In this document: positions 15,601-22,725 of the stretch, in pieces | Layout of the letters: the number at the start of each line of letters is the position of its first letter | Numbering within the stretch: position 1 is the first letter of the stretch | Assembly (NCBI GenBank): GCA_945882215.1 | Contig: CAMCWM010000038.1 | Location: forward strand, 1-35,269 | Direction: 5' to 3' | DNA length: 35,269 bases | Source of the DNA: Akkermansia muciniphila | Lineage (GTDB): Bacteria > Verrucomicrobiota > Verrucomicrobiia > Verrucomicrobiales > Verrucomicrobiaceae | Notes under the pieces: model-generated | What the model was told of the DNA's origin: nothing | What the model saw: the letters and a program-made list of their open reading frames with translations, nothing else | Database searches by the model: none | Program-made: the position numbers and the translations under genes

Positions 15601-17623
15601 CGAAGCCGTCTTGAAGCGTCCGGAGGCCTCCAACGCGCTCTTGGATGCGGTGAAGGCTGAAACGCTGAAACGCGATCTTTTCGCCCCGGGCGATGTCGCC
15701 CGTCTGCGCTCGCATCCGAACAAGCAGATCGCCAAACGCGCGAACGACCTTTTCAAGGTCAACAACGCCGCGAAGGACGCCATCATCGCCAAACTCGTGC
15801 CGGAGGTCGAGAAGCCCGGCAATGCCGCGCAGGGCAAAATGCTCTTCACCGCCGCCTGTGCCATCTGCCATAAGCTCGGCGACATCGGCGTCGCCGTCGG
15901 CCCGCCGCTCGATGGCATGGGCGCGCATGGACCGGCCGAATTGCTCATCCACATCGTCGATCCGAACCGCGAGGTCGATCCGAGCTTCTGGGCCTTCAAC
16001 ATCACCACGAAGAAGGGCGAGACGCTCGTCGGCGTCGTCACCAGTGAAAACAGCGCCACCGTCACGCTCGCCACGCAGGTCGGCCTGCGCGAGATCGCGA
16101 AGAGCGACATCGACAAGCGCGAAAACACCCGCCGCAGCCTCATGCCGGAAGGTCTCGATGCGCTCGGCCCCGAGCCGTTGCGCGACATCCTCGCTTTCAT
16201 CTGCGGCGATGCGATGAAGCAGTTCCGCATCCTCCACCTCGCCGACGCTTTCACCGCCGACAGCCGCGACGGCCTCTTCGCCAGCCCTGATCCTCGCGGC
16301 GGCCAGGTGAAGCTCACCAAATTCGGCAACGTGAAGGTCGAAGGCGTGCCCTTCTTCATCCAGGACCCCGCGAAAAGCTCCACCGGCGGCAATTTGATCG
16401 TGCTCAAAGGCGGCCCCGGCAAAGACAACCACTCACAGACCTTTCCCACGAAGGCCGAGGTGGCCATCAACGTCGCCGCGAAGCGTCTGCAACTCCTCAG
16501 CGGCGTCTCCGGCTGGGGTTTCCCCGCCGTGCAGGATGAAGCGCCCGCACTCAAAGCCACCGTCGTCTATGAAGGCGGCGAGAAGGAGGAATTCACCCTC
16601 CTCAACGGCATCCACTTCAGCGATTACATCCGCCCCGTCGAAGTCCCCGGCTCCAAAGGCATCGAAGGCCTCGCCGACGGCCAGGAGCCGCGCCTCCTCA
16701 CGCTCGAACTCACGAAGAAAGCCGTCGCGAAGACCCTGATCCTCGAAAGCCCCGCCGGAAACAAAACACCGCCCGTCATCATCGCCGTGACGGCGGATAT
16801 TGAAGGCAAAGGGCCTGCTGCACCCAAAAGTGATGCGGGCACTCCTGCCCGCAAAGGCCGGGCTCCGAATGCGGGCAAGAGTGCCCGCACCACTCCCGAA
16901 ACCGGCCCCAAAGAAGGCGGCAAAGGCGACGGCCCGCTCGTTCCTGCCGCGCCCGTGCAATGGGAAGCTGGTAAAACGCGCATCCTCGTCATCGGCGGTG
17001 GTTCCTCGCACAACTTCAAAGACTTCTTTGGCACCACCGATGTCGCCACGCTGAAAGCCGCCGGCTTCACCGTCCACTACACCGAAGACCGCGACCAAGC
17101 CGCCTCCGAACTCGCCAACGCCGACGTGGCCATCATCAGCGTGAACCGCAAATTCTTCGACACTGCCGCCTACCGCAAAGCCCTCTTCGATTTCGCCGCC
17201 GCAGGCAAAGGCATCGTCATGCTCCACCCCGGCACTTGGTATGGCTTCGCCGGCTGGCCCGAACTCAACGCCCAAATCGTCGGCGGCGGCGCCCGCGGCC
17301 ACGACAAGATCCATCCCTTCGATGTGAAAGCCCTCAAAGCCGATCATCCCATCATGAAAGACGTCCCCGCCAGCTTCACCGTCGAAGACGAGCTCTACTA
17401 CGTGAACGCCGAAGGCACCCCCGAAGGCACCACAGCCATCGAAGTGCTCGCCGAGACCAGCAACAGCGACAAATACCAAAAGCCGCACCCCAGCGTCTGG
17501 ATCACCAAACATCCGAAAGCCAAGATCATCGGCCTCGCCCTCGGCCACGATGCTCGCGTGCATGATCTGAAGCCTTACCAGCAGATCCTCATCAACGCCG
17601 CGAAGTGGACGAGCGGAAAGTAG
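12620..17623 (+). CDS. ThuA / membrane-bound dehydrogenase beta-propeller / HEAT / cytochrome c / ThuA fusion
   Basis: This 1667-aa exported protein is of a kind abundant in PVC bacteria. After the signal peptide (about 1-23) a ThuA domain (trehalose-utilisation, class-I-glutaminase-like) covers about 25-265. A beta-propeller 'membrane-bound dehydrogenase' domain (TIGR02604 type, about 295-690) starts at HPEFNLSLVAAEPLINKPMNIDWD. Helical HEAT-like repeats follow to about 1060. A haem-binding domain (TIGR02603 type) carries CAICH at 1080-1084, with a probable Met ligand in SLMPEGL. A beta-sandwich region spans about 1215-1400, and a second ThuA domain about 1451-1667 (ILVIGGGSSHNF...). It is thought to oxidise sugars or alcohols in the periplasm, passing electrons to haem; the substrate is unknown. 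The start at 12620 is chosen for the signal peptide. The gene holds a heptamer repeat, a low-GC patch and two REP-like palindromes. Confidence 0.9.
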   Translation: MKRLLLCLAVISVFSFQLSAFSAEPLRVFIRAGKKSHGPGAHDFPQFLKEWVPMLNERGAKADGSLEFPTKEQLDRTDVLILHAQEAGNIKIGDERKNLMEFLARGGGVVTIHAAAVSKDHDWFKTIIGGSWHFGQTKWLEAPMSLYFTDHDNAITKDISNFDIDDEIYYDMDLLPEAKILAAAYTPNTPQIKGGNKEAQQRAAEAVAKKKAVNIYDIQPQVWTYEKEKYRAFTCIPGHYHRNFSHNGIRAMILRGIAWAGKRENIDELCKPAELGDALRYVEGGCPSPQELPKALEVHPEFNLSLVAAEPLINKPMNIDWDEKGRLWVVETPEYPNGLRQSNVDAWKDSGANQPGHYDRKPLDCVSILSDTNGDGVMDKKQVFADRIELATSSVFYKKGVIVCAAPDVWFFEDTNGDDKADKRTKIYTNLGNRDTHAVINNLRWGLDGWVYATHGYSSTDDVKSGDGSKGFGPIGAGVVRFKPDGSAFEQYASRGGNTWGLDITSDGQVFYTQPTSGNHFIHVVLPEYVLAKGKLPGVMGTNGMLPKEPTYPAMHWEQQAYVQIDQVGSYTAAAGCAIYEGGAWPAKWNYSYFTTEPTLNIVSHFMVEPDGVTYKAKREPGREQTEFIRSQNLWFRPIENRVGPDGALYIVDFCNQAVIHNDTRGPTHGPANAAVRPDRDHYYGRIWKVQHKEAKKVEVVKLEKSNFGEPASVLKSSLNAAQRKQAWRMLNEQAQETGNTKGLVGLGEGGHYLQMNSKALETYNVAKRSIKSDKNYALLVKAYSAATDDWSRSALIAAASEEAVEVIAAALSLPSFESLPSFVSALLPAALPANAEKLITACANAAAKADPVKNAILRGIATSMNEAPAMSPALTEALKKLLGQPSLAAATLPLVTKWDKGGVLAAEVKTQLDKLSNTLSDNAAPVEARVSAAKALIAVGGPNAEVGVQPLGDSGSPEDLQAAIIQAVDESGDARPLVASLNRLKPRLQQMVFEAVLKRPEASNALLDAVKAETLKRDLFAPGDVARLRSHPNKQIAKRANDLFKVNNAAKDAIIAKLVPEVEKPGNAAQGKMLFTAACAICHKLGDIGVAVGPPLDGMGAHGPAELLIHIVDPNREVDPSFWAFNITTKKGETLVGVVTSENSATVTLATQVGLREIAKSDIDKRENTRRSLMPEGLDALGPEPLRDILAFICGDAMKQFRILHLADAFTADSRDGLFASPDPRGGQVKLTKFGNVKVEGVPFFIQDPAKSSTGGNLIVLKGGPGKDNHSQTFPTKAEVAINVAAKRLQLLSGVSGWGFPAVQDEAPALKATVVYEGGEKEEFTLLNGIHFSDYIRPVEVPGSKGIEGLADGQEPRLLTLELTKKAVAKTLILESPAGNKTPPVIIAVTADIEGKGPAAPKSDAGTPARKGRAPNAGKSARTTPETGPKEGGKGDGPLVPAAPVQWEAGKTRILVIGGGSSHNFKDFFGTTDVATLKAAGFTVHYTEDRDQAASELANADVAIISVNRKFFDTAAYRKALFDFAAAGKGIVMLHPGTWYGFAGWPELNAQIVGGGARGHDKIHPFDVKALKADHPIMKDVPASFTVEDELYYVNAEGTPEGTTAIEVLAETSNSDKYQKPHPSVWITKHPKAKIIGLALGHDARVHDLKPYQQILINAAKWTSGK
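12651..12678 (+). repeat. Heptanucleotide tandem repeat inside signal-peptide codons
   Basis: Four consecutive 7-base units (TTTCAGT, then TTTCAGC three times) occupy 12651-12678, followed by a degenerate TTTTTCC. They encode VFSFQLSAFS, the hydrophobic core and end of the signal peptide. Because 7 is not a multiple of 3, gain or loss of one unit would shift the frame. Confidence 0.9.
16834..16889. repeat. Pair of REP-like palindromes within coding sequence
   Basis: TGCGGGCACTCCTGCCCGCA (16834-16853) and TGCGGGCAAGAGTGCCCGCA (16870-16889) are each an 8-bp-arm hairpin with a 4-base loop. The second is the reverse complement of the first with one mismatch. They encode the Ala/Arg/Lys-rich linker AGTPARKGRAPNAGKSAR between the beta-sandwich and second ThuA domain of the fusion protein. 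Confidence 0.88.
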
Positions 17624-17629
17624 CCGCGG

Positions 17630-17737
17630 AGCAAAGTAGCCATCTCGCTCCCGCGAGATGAGCCATGCGCTTCCGCTGACTCACCTATTCTCGAACGTCC
17701 CCAGCTCGTCACGCGGAGCGATGACGGCTACTTTGCT
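17630..17737. repeat. Intergenic element with terminal inverted repeats
   Basis: AGCAAAGTAGCC at 17630-17641 is repeated inverted and perfectly at 17726-17737. Immediately inside the left end is a 7-bp hairpin (ATCTCGC, loop TCCC, GCGAGAT; 17642-17659). The 108-bp unit begins 6 bases after the stop of the fusion gene and fills most of the gap to the DUF4838 gene. It resembles a small non-coding REP/MITE-like repeat. Confidence 0.8.
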
Positions 17738-17768
17738 GTCGCCGACACACTCTCGCTCCGGTCAGCGT

Positions 17769-20204
17769 ATGCCTCGCATGACTCGTGCGCTCATCTTGCT
17801 GCTCCTCAGTTCATCGCTTCACGCGGAACCCATCACGCTCGCTAAAGAAGGCAGCGCACTCGTCCCCATCGTCGTTTCCGAGGAAACGCAAACCATCGGT
17901 GCCGAGCTCGCCTCCATGCTGAAGCGCATCACAGGCGCGGAGTTCACGCTCGAATCCTCGACTGAGCCGCATGGCATCTACCTTGGCCTCAACACGGCAT
18001 CACATGCCATCACCGAGCGCGAGAGCTACACGCTGCGTTCTGTGAAAGATCGTCTTATCATCATCGGCAACACGCCGCAGGCGGTGGAGCATGCGGTGTG
18101 GGATTTGCTGCACCGCATCGGTTTCCGGCAGTTCTTTCCGGGGAAAACGTGGGAGATTGTGCCGCAGAAACCGACGCTGAGCATTGACGTGAATGTCACG
18201 GAGAAGCCGGATTACCACGCGCGGAAGATATGGCCCGGCTTTGGCTGGCTCAAAGAGCGCGAGACCGTGTGCGGCGAGTGGAACCGGCGGAATCGCGCCA
18301 CGTCCGGTATCACGCTGAGTTCAGGCCATGCCTACGACGGCATCATGAAGCGCCATGAGGCTGAGTTTGCGCAGCACCCGGAGTATGTGGGCCTCGTGAA
18401 CGGCGAAAGGAAGGGAAACAAGTTCTGCATCTCGAATGCGGAGTTGAGGAAGCTCGTTGTGGCGGATGCTTTGGCCCAACTCGAGAAAAATCCCGTGCTC
18501 GACTCGATCTCCAACGAGCCGAGTGATGGCGGCGGCTGGTGCGAGTGCGCGGAGTGCACGAAGATTGGCAATATCACGGATCGGGCGTTGCTGCTGGCAA
18601 ACGAAGTAGCGGAAGCCGTGAATGCGAAGCATCCGGGCCGCATCGTCGGCATGTACGCTTACAACGAGCACTCGCCGCCACCGTCCATTGAGGCGCATCC
18701 GCAGGTCGTCGTCGGCATCGCCACGGGCTTCATCCGTGGCGGCTACACGATGGATCAATTGCTCGCTGGCTGGGAAGTGAAGGCGAAGACACTCGGCATC
18801 CGCGAATACTACAGCGTGAACACCTGGGACCGTGATCTACCCGGCGCGGCGCGTGGCGGGAACATCGGGTATCTGCGCACGACGATCCCGCACTTTCATC
18901 AAAGCGGCGCGCGCTTCATGTCGGCGGAATCGAGCGACAACTTCGGCCCCAATGGTCTCGGTTACTATCTGGCTGGTCGCATGCTGTGGGATGTGAGGGA
19001 GGCGGAGAACGTCGAGGCACTCATCGCTGATTTTCTCGACAAATCCTTCGGTTCGGCCAAAGCGCCGATGACGAAATTCTATGCGCTGCTGGATGGCACG
19101 AAACGCCAGGCGCTGAGCGATGATCTCCTCGGTCGAATGTTCCGTCTGCTCGATGCAGCGCGCGCTTTGACCAGCGATGCCGCGATCCGCGCGCGACTCG
19201 ATGATCTCTCGCTCTACACGCGCTATGTTGAGTTGTATCACGACTACGCATCAGCGCAGGGCAAAGAACGGCAGGCTGCCTTTGAGCAGCTCTTCCGTTT
19301 CATCTGGCGCACGCGTCACACCGGCATGGTGCATGTGAAGGCGCTGTGGCGCGATCTGCCGAACCGCGACAAGTCCGTCGCGCTGCCAGCCCTGGCGAAG
19401 TACAGCGATCCTGAGGCCACGAATCCATGGAAGTCGAATGAGGGCTTCACCGCCGATCAAATCGCCGGGTTCATCCGTGACGGCATCGCGAATCGCAAGC
19501 TGCTCGACTTTGAGCCCGTCGCGTTCAGTTCCAAACTCGTGCCTGCGACGGCCTTGAAGCTGCCGCAGGTGCCGAAAGGCAATGCGGGCATCTATCTGCG
19601 TGGCGTGCGCGATTTCTGGACGTGGATCGACAAGGAGCCGGCCAGCATCGCGCTCACCGGCAAGGGTGGGATCATTTATACAACGCGTGGCAACGCGAAG
19701 GTCGATCTCTACCCGCTCGCCGAGGCGGAGAGCAAGGCGGTGGCGCATTTCGAGATCCCACCGGACAAGGCCGAGCACGCCATCGAACTTAAAACCGGCT
19801 TCTCTGGCCTCCACCGCATCGAAGTCAGCGATGGGGCCCAAGGAACACTCATTGCATGGCCTGACGGCATACCGATGACCGTCGTGAGCAGCCAGGAGCA
19901 ACCCGCGAAGCTCTACGGCCGCTGGCATCTGTATTTCTATGTGCCGAAGGGCACCAAGCTCATCGGTGGTTTCAGTGAGGGTGAGGGCTTCCTGCTCGAT
20001 CCCGCTGGCAAGACGGCGCACACCTTTGCCGACAAGCCCGGCTACTTCAGCATTCCCGTGCCTGCGGGTGAGGACGGCAAGCTGTGGAGTTTCAAGCACA
20101 GCGCGGGCAATCGTTTCCTGATGACCGTGCCGCCGTGTCTCGCCAGAGATGCCAGTGAGTTGTTGCTGCCAGAGGAAGTGGTGACGAAAGATGGGGCACG
20201 ATGA
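17769..20204 (+). CDS. Exported DUF4838 protein with alpha-glucuronidase-like N-terminal domain
   Basis: The preferred start at 17769 (MPRMTRALILLLLSSSLHA; 17778 is also possible) gives a clean signal peptide and about 811 aa. Upstream in-frame codons belong to the repeat element and are rejected. The N-terminal part has the GH67N/GH20b-like fold seen beside many glycosidases: GIYLGLNTA, YTLRSVKDRLIIIGNTPQAVEHAVWDLL and GFRQFFPGKTWEIVP. The central DUF4838 barrel includes SISNEPSDGGGWCECAECTKIGNITDRALLLANEVAEAV, with the family's conserved Cys-rich stretch, and FMSAESSDNFGPNGLGYYLAGRMLWD. A beta-rich C-terminal part follows. The biochemical activity of DUF4838 is not established; polysaccharide processing is inferred from its fold and neighbours. 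The stop overlaps the next start (ATGA at 20201-20204), so the two are translationally coupled. Confidence 0.87.
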   Translation: MPRMTRALILLLLSSSLHAEPITLAKEGSALVPIVVSEETQTIGAELASMLKRITGAEFTLESSTEPHGIYLGLNTASHAITERESYTLRSVKDRLIIIGNTPQAVEHAVWDLLHRIGFRQFFPGKTWEIVPQKPTLSIDVNVTEKPDYHARKIWPGFGWLKERETVCGEWNRRNRATSGITLSSGHAYDGIMKRHEAEFAQHPEYVGLVNGERKGNKFCISNAELRKLVVADALAQLEKNPVLDSISNEPSDGGGWCECAECTKIGNITDRALLLANEVAEAVNAKHPGRIVGMYAYNEHSPPPSIEAHPQVVVGIATGFIRGGYTMDQLLAGWEVKAKTLGIREYYSVNTWDRDLPGAARGGNIGYLRTTIPHFHQSGARFMSAESSDNFGPNGLGYYLAGRMLWDVREAENVEALIADFLDKSFGSAKAPMTKFYALLDGTKRQALSDDLLGRMFRLLDAARALTSDAAIRARLDDLSLYTRYVELYHDYASAQGKERQAAFEQLFRFIWRTRHTGMVHVKALWRDLPNRDKSVALPALAKYSDPEATNPWKSNEGFTADQIAGFIRDGIANRKLLDFEPVAFSSKLVPATALKLPQVPKGNAGIYLRGVRDFWTWIDKEPASIALTGKGGIIYTTRGNAKVDLYPLAEAESKAVAHFEIPPDKAEHAIELKTGFSGLHRIEVSDGAQGTLIAWPDGIPMTVVSSQEQPAKLYGRWHLYFYVPKGTKLIGGFSEGEGFLLDPAGKTAHTFADKPGYFSIPVPAGEDGKLWSFKHSAGNRFLMTVPPCLARDASELLLPEEVVTKDGAR

Positions 20205-20599
20205 AATCGACGATCATCCAGCAGGTGCCACTCCGGCTCATCACCGTGAAAGCGAAATCCTTTCCCGAAGGCATCCGTGCCGCATGGCAGGAGATTGAGT
20301 TGAGGCGAAAGATCAAAGGTCGAAAGGCTTACGGGTTGATCGATGACGGAGAGTATTTCGCCGGACTCGTCTCCGATGGGGAACTGGAAGAACGCGTGAC
20401 GGGCTTGCCGGTGATTGAAGTGGCCGGCGGTCCATGTGCGCGGATCAAGCTGGAAGATTGGCAGAAGAACATCGCGGAGATCGGCCCGCTCTTTGCGCAG
20501 ATGGCGGCGGAGCATGAAGTCGATCCCTCGCGCCCCGCGATGGAGTTTTATCGCAGTTTCACGGAGCTGCATTTACTGCTGCCGGTGAAGATTGACTGA
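20201..20599 (+). CDS. Small GyrI-like / effector-binding-domain-like protein
   Basis: The 132-aa protein has no signal peptide or membrane helix. Its layout resembles the GyrI/AraC effector-binding (SHS2-duplication) fold that binds small molecules: an opening strand VPLRLITVKAKSFPEGIRAAWQEIE, a central YGLIDDGEYFAGLVSDG, a paired strand PVIEVAGGPCARIKLEDWQKNIAEIGPLFAQM, and a closing EFYRSFTELHLLLPVK. No DNA-binding domain is attached. The ATG overlaps the TGA of the DUF4838 gene, so it is made together with it and may sense or bind a product of the pathway (inference). Similarity is by pattern only, and an unrelated small domain remains possible. Confidence 0.6.
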   Translation: MKSTIIQQVPLRLITVKAKSFPEGIRAAWQEIELRRKIKGRKAYGLIDDGEYFAGLVSDGELEERVTGLPVIEVAGGPCARIKLEDWQKNIAEIGPLFAQMAAEHEVDPSRPAMEFYRSFTELHLLLPVKID

Positions 20600-20619
20600 A
20601 TGGCGGCGTTTTGGGCTGC

Positions 20620-21726
20620 ATGAAAATGATTTTCGTGGTGCTGGCATTGGTTTCAACGTTGCATGCCCAAGACATCGCACCGTTTCCGAAGGCGCATGTG
20701 CAGAGTGTGTGGGTGCAGTCGATCTGGGCGGATGGGAGGCACAATGGGTTCCCTGGAATCGCGCGCGTGGGCGACTTTTATTATGTGACGTTTCGCAGCG
20801 GCGAGGGACATGGCTCGGAGAAGTCGGACATTGTCGTGATCCGAGCTGCGGCGAAGGATTTATCGAAATGGGAGAAGGTGGTGTCGTTCACGCGGGATCA
20901 TGACTGCCGTGATCCGCTGGTGTTTGATAACAAGGGCAAGGTGCAGCTCGTGTTTCACTCGAAGGAGGACTTTTACTCGCAGTCGGCGGACGGTGTGACC
21001 TGGAGCGAGCCGAAGGAGCTGGAGACGGAGTTTGTGGAACCGAAGGCGGACAGCCGGCTGACGTTCACTTCGCAGCGGAAATGGCTGTTTCGCATTCGCC
21101 AAGGGCCGGATGGGGCGTTTTACAGCCTCGGGCGCTGCGGCATTCACGGGAAGGACAGCAAGGGTTCGTTTGGCCTGATTTTGTTTCGCTCGGAAGACGG
21201 GGTGAAGTTCAAAGGCATGCACACTTATGGCGAGGGGCCGACGAGCGCGCTGAATCAAGCGGGCGGCACGGGCTGGGGCCATGAGGCGGATGTGGCGTGG
21301 ACGCCGGACGGCACGCTGGTCAGTGCGATCCGCAATGGCAATCCAGGCATCGTGGTGCTTGGCAAAGCACCGCAGGGACCGTGGAAGGCGTTTGCGACAG
21401 ATGCGTGGAACTTTGGCGGACCGGCGCTGCATCGCACGAAAGGCGGTGGCATGCTGTTGGCGGCGCGTGCGCTGCCGGAGAAGAAAACGACGGGGTTCCC
21501 GTCGGTGTGCAAGGTCTGGACGGTGACGGCGGAAGGTGTGGAGAAGCCGTGGATCATGCCCAGCGGCGGCGATAGCGCGTATCAGAGCTTTGCAGATGGT
21601 GTGAGCGGGGATGAAGTGCTTCTCGTCTATTATTCCTCGCACGAACATCCGCAGCCGAAGGGCGTGGGGAACAATCCCGCGAACATTTACCTCGCGCATC
21701 TGCGGGTGCGGCATGTGGCGCCGTGA
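20620..21726 (+). CDS. Exported sialidase-fold (exo-alpha-sialidase-like) protein, copy 1
   Basis: From ATG 20620 the protein is 368 aa and starts with signal peptide MKMIFVVLALVSTLHAQ. It is a beta-propeller of the sialidase superfamily: Asp-box-like turns occur at SADGVTWSEP and SEDGVKFKG, and short beta blades repeat throughout. It shares with its neighbour a T/A-F-R-x-G-[ED]-G-H motif (YYVTFRSGEGHG), a D-x-R-D-P motif (HDCRDPLV) and the closing pattern PSGGDSAYQSF...VYYSSHE. The canonical F/Y-R-I-P sialidase motif is replaced by this FRSG form, so the substrate need not be sialic acid. A TTG at 20611 is an unlikely alternative start. It lies 20 bases after the GyrI-like gene and 13 bases before its paralogue. 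Confidence 0.83.
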   Translation: MKMIFVVLALVSTLHAQDIAPFPKAHVQSVWVQSIWADGRHNGFPGIARVGDFYYVTFRSGEGHGSEKSDIVVIRAAAKDLSKWEKVVSFTRDHDCRDPLVFDNKGKVQLVFHSKEDFYSQSADGVTWSEPKELETEFVEPKADSRLTFTSQRKWLFRIRQGPDGAFYSLGRCGIHGKDSKGSFGLILFRSEDGVKFKGMHTYGEGPTSALNQAGGTGWGHEADVAWTPDGTLVSAIRNGNPGIVVLGKAPQGPWKAFATDAWNFGGPALHRTKGGGMLLAARALPEKKTTGFPSVCKVWTVTAEGVEKPWIMPSGGDSAYQSFADGVSGDEVLLVYYSSHEHPQPKGVGNNPANIYLAHLRVRHVAP

Positions 21727-21739
21727 AACATCCTTTCTT

Positions 21740-22714
21740 ATGAAAACGACACTCTACATTCTCGCAGCAGCCTGCAGTGCCTTGTCATCGAGCTTGGCCG
21801 ATGATCTCGTCAAGCCGCTGGAAGTCCGCCAGGTCTTCGCCAACGGCAAACACAACGCCTTCACGGCGATGCGTCGTTTCAAGGGCGAGCTGTATCTCGC
21901 CTTTCGTGCGGGTGACGGACACAACTCACCCACGGCGGACGTGCTGGTGCTGCGCTCGAAGGATGGCAAGGAGTGGCAGCAGACGTTCAAGTTTGATGTC
22001 GCGAAAGACGACCGCGACCCGCAAATGGTTGTGACGGATCAGCGGCTGTTTCTTTACTGCCCGTCGATGAACGGCAAGGAACTGACGACCTGGCTCATGT
22101 ACACCGATGATGGTCAGAAATGGAGCGATGCGGTGAAGATTTATGAGCCGCAGTTCATCCTGTGGAAGCCCTGCATCCATGACGGCGTCTTCTATTCAAC
22201 CGCGCACAAAAAGGACGAGACGAGCGGCGGTAAGGGACGCGAGGTGCATTTCGTGAAGTCCGCCGACGGCGTGAAGTGGGAGAAGGTCTCGACGATCCGC
22301 GCGGGCAACTGGGAGAGCGAGACGACGCTGTATTTTGAGCCGAATCATCATGTGGTGGCCTTCCTGCGCCAGAAATACGGCAGCCCGCAGGCGCAGGTTT
22401 TGGAGTCGGACCCGCCGTATGCCGAATGGAAGGCGCGCCCGGCAGGCGTGCCGCATTTCAGCGGCCACAGCGTGCATGTATTCAAGGGCGTGACCTACCT
22501 GCTCTCACGCTACACAAAACCGGGCAAAGAGTATGGCTCCATGATCTACACCTTTGCCGATGGCAAGCTCACACCTTACTGCGAGCTGCCTGCTGGCGGT
22601 GATTGCGCCTACTTGGAGGCCGTGGAGGATGGCGAAAACATGCTGGTGAGTTATTATTCGACCCACGAAGGCACTACCAACATCTACCTCGCGGCGGTGC
22701 CGTTGGTGAGATAG
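21740..22714 (+). CDS. Exported sialidase-fold protein, copy 2 (tandem paralogue)
   Basis: The 324-aa protein starts MKTTLYILAAACSALSSSLA (signal peptide). Asp boxes are seen at SKDGKEWQQ, TDDGQKWSD and SADGVKWEK. The motif pair matches copy 1 (YLAFRAGDGHN and DDRDPQMV), and so does the C-terminal CELPAGGDCAYLEAVEDGENMLVSYYSTHEG...NIYLA. It is clearly paralogous to the gene 13 bases upstream but diverged and shorter, suggesting an old tandem duplication with different substrates or a two-part machine. Function as a glycoside hydrolase is inferred from fold; catalytic residues were not verified. The next gene follows after 11 bases. Confidence 0.83.
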   Translation: MKTTLYILAAACSALSSSLADDLVKPLEVRQVFANGKHNAFTAMRRFKGELYLAFRAGDGHNSPTADVLVLRSKDGKEWQQTFKFDVAKDDRDPQMVVTDQRLFLYCPSMNGKELTTWLMYTDDGQKWSDAVKIYEPQFILWKPCIHDGVFYSTAHKKDETSGGKGREVHFVKSADGVKWEKVSTIRAGNWESETTLYFEPNHHVVAFLRQKYGSPQAQVLESDPPYAEWKARPAGVPHFSGHSVHVFKGVTYLLSRYTKPGKEYGSMIYTFADGKLTPYCELPAGGDCAYLEAVEDGENMLVSYYSTHEGTTNIYLAAVPLVR

Positions 22715-22725
22715 AGGTCGCCAGC

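Noticed and set aside
15473..17563. Further long minus-strand open frames opposite the fusion gene
   Set aside because: Antisense to the haem-binding and second ThuA domains; no signal peptide or domain features.
17658..17768. Earlier start for the DUF4838 gene
   Set aside because: These codons are the repeat element 17630-17737; signal peptide begins at 17769/17778.
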